Positions 11,635 to 12,376 of a DNA stretch of 12,376 nt are shown one piece after another. The notes under the pieces were generated by a model that saw only the letters and a list, made by a program, of their open reading frames with translations, was not told the DNA's origin and searched no databases. A program made the translations under genes and the position numbers. The DNA is taken from positions 1-12,376 of the forward strand of contig CAYHHE010000086.1 in the NCBI GenBank assembly GCA_964356295.1, given 5' to 3'. The stretch's first letter is position 1. The number at the start of each line of letters is the position of its first letter. Source of the stretch: CAVQGZ01 sp964356295. Its GTDB lineage: Bacteria; Actinomycetota; Actinomycetes; Jiangellales; Jiangellaceae.

Positions 11635-12255
11635 GTGCGCCTGTTCGCCGCGATCGACCTGCCCAGCGGCGTGGCCGACTCCCTGGCCGAGCGGGTGGCC
11701 GCGGCGCAGCGGACGGACGCGGTGATGCGCTGGGTCCCGCGGGAGGAGTGGCACCTGACGCTGGCGTTCTTCGGATCGGTCCGCGACGATCGGGTCGACG
11801 AGCTCCTCACGCGGCTGCGCCGTGCGGCCGCCCGCAGCGGGCCGCTCACCCTCGAGATGGGCGCCGCGGACGTGGTCGGTTCCCCCCGGCGGACGCGGGT
11901 GCTGTGGTGCGCGGTGAGTAGCGATTCCGCAGGGCTGGCCGCGCTGGCCGCCTCGTCCCGGGCCGCGGGACGACGGATCGGGCTGGACATCCCCGCGTTG
12001 GCCCCGGACGTGCGCTTCCGGCCGCACGTCACGGTGGCTCGAGTCCCGCGGCCCGGGGACGTCAGCGCTACGGTCGAGGCGATGAACGGTGCCGGCTCGG
12101 CCCCGGCGCGGTGGACCGCTGAGCAGGCCGTCCTCGTCCGCAGCGACCTCGGCGACGGCCCCGGCGGACGCCCGCTGCACAGCGTCGTGGCCGCGCTCCC
12201 GCTCGGGCGCCGATCGGACGCGCCGGACGCTCAGCCCAGGCGACCCACGACGTAG
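11635..12255 (+). CDS. thpR: RNA 2',3'-cyclic phosphodiesterase
   Basis: A 206-residue enzyme of the 2H phosphoesterase family (LigT/ThpR), which opens 2',3'-cyclic phosphates at RNA ends to 2'-phosphates in the cytoplasm. Both catalytic H-x-T/S-x motifs are intact: H-L-T-L (40-43) in E-E-W-H-L-T-L-A-F-F-G, and H-V-T-V (131-134) in R-F-R-P-H-V-T-V-A-R. The N-terminus M-R-L-F-A-A-I-D-L-P is the family start, which supports GTG 11635; CACACT lies 6 nt upstream. Length is a little above the usual ~180-190 because the C-terminus carries a polar tail (about 191-206) whose last codons overlap the end of serC by 25 nt on the opposite strand. No RNA-repair partner is adjacent, so it is probably a stand-alone housekeeping enzyme. 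Confidence 0.92.
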   Translation: MRLFAAIDLPSGVADSLAERVAAAQRTDAVMRWVPREEWHLTLAFFGSVRDDRVDELLTRLRRAAARSGPLTLEMGAADVVGSPRRTRVLWCAVSSDSAGLAALAASSRAAGRRIGLDIPALAPDVRFRPHVTVARVPRPGDVSATVEAMNGAGSAPARWTAEQAVLVRSDLGDGPGGRPLHSVVAALPLGRRSDAPDAQPRRPTT

Positions 12256-12376
12256 TCGATGCACTCGGTGAGAGCCTCGACGTCGTCGGGCTCGACCGCC
12301 GGGAACATCGCCACGCGCAGCTGGTTGCGGCCCAGCTTGCGGTAGGGCTCGGTGTCGACGATGCCGTTGGCCCGCA
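12231..12376 (-). CDS. serC: 3' end of phosphoserine transaminase
   Basis: Only the last 48 codons are in the window; the gene continues beyond the right edge. Read on the minus strand they give R-A-N-G-I-V-D-T-E-P-Y-R-K-L-G-R-N-Q-L-R, then V-A-M-F-P-A-V-E-P-D-D-V and a final helix before TGA. This is the typical C-terminus of the actinobacterial phosphoserine aminotransferase, the PLP enzyme that makes phosphoserine from 3-phosphohydroxypyruvate in serine synthesis (also acting in vitamin B6 synthesis in some bacteria). The G-R-N-Q-L-R-V-A-M-F segment is the part I recognise. The PLP lysine lies outside the window. The stop lies inside the thpR 3' end, a 25-nt convergent overlap. Confidence 0.88.
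   Translation of the reverse strand, partial: RANGIVDTEPYRKLGRNQLRVAMFPAVEPDDVEALTECIDYVVGRLG

Overview
The window is a GC-rich chromosomal segment from an actinobacterium. The supporting gene content is a bacterial XPB helicase, a long helicase-associated protein ending in a WYL-like domain, a cold-shock protein with a C-terminal extension, DUF3027, DUF2530 and serC. In Mycobacterium tuberculosis the counterparts ercc3, Rv0862c, cspB and serC lie close together, so this looks like a shared actinobacterial neighbourhood. GTG starts, TAnnnT -10 boxes and apparently leaderless genes fit the same group. A Nocardioides-like (Propionibacteriales) host is a guess only.

Layout. At 1-7 a minus-strand gene leaves the window with a textbook ribosome binding site. 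It is divergent from a nucleoside/nucleotide kinase-like gene (85-714). A plus-strand set follows: a two-helix PLDc_N-like membrane protein, an ABC exporter ATPase and its permease (756-2627, overlapping or touching genes), then a peptidase S51-like enzyme with its own predicted promoter (2649-3377). Converging on it is a vapBC toxin-antitoxin pair (3387-4033) with two copies of a perfect 12-bp palindrome over its promoter. Upstream on the minus strand are XPB helicase (4081-5742), an SDR oxidoreductase of the dienoyl/enoyl-CoA reductase type (6032-6880), the helicase-associated WYL protein (6904-9300) and a small two-helix membrane protein (9320-9640). After a repeat-rich intergenic stretch containing a 100-N assembly gap come a plus-strand pair, cold-shock protein and DUF3027 (10104-11286). 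Then DUF2530 (minus, overlapping the DUF3027 tail), RNA 2',3'-cyclic phosphodiesterase thpR (plus) and the 3' end of serC (minus, overlapping the thpR tail).

How the genes relate. XPB and the helicase-associated protein are a DNA-repair/nucleic-acid pair that in mycobacteria are direct neighbours; here an SDR gene and a repeat element sit between them. The ABC ATPase, permease and small membrane protein form one transport unit. The cold-shock gene and DUF3027 look translationally linked.

The most unusual signal is an intergenic repeat found twice (5870-6009 and 9734-9844). A 10-bp core, GATCTTGACG, occurs as two direct copies followed by inverted copies, with centre-to-centre spacings of 41, 45 and 41 bp at the first site and 41 and 45 at the second. 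Where the second site should hold its fourth copy, there is instead a 28-bp tandem repeat that runs into the assembly gap. A second window-wide pattern is a TAnnnT hexamer 6-8 nt before the start codon of six genes, plus one weaker case, which points to leaderless mRNAs and fixes several otherwise unclear starts.
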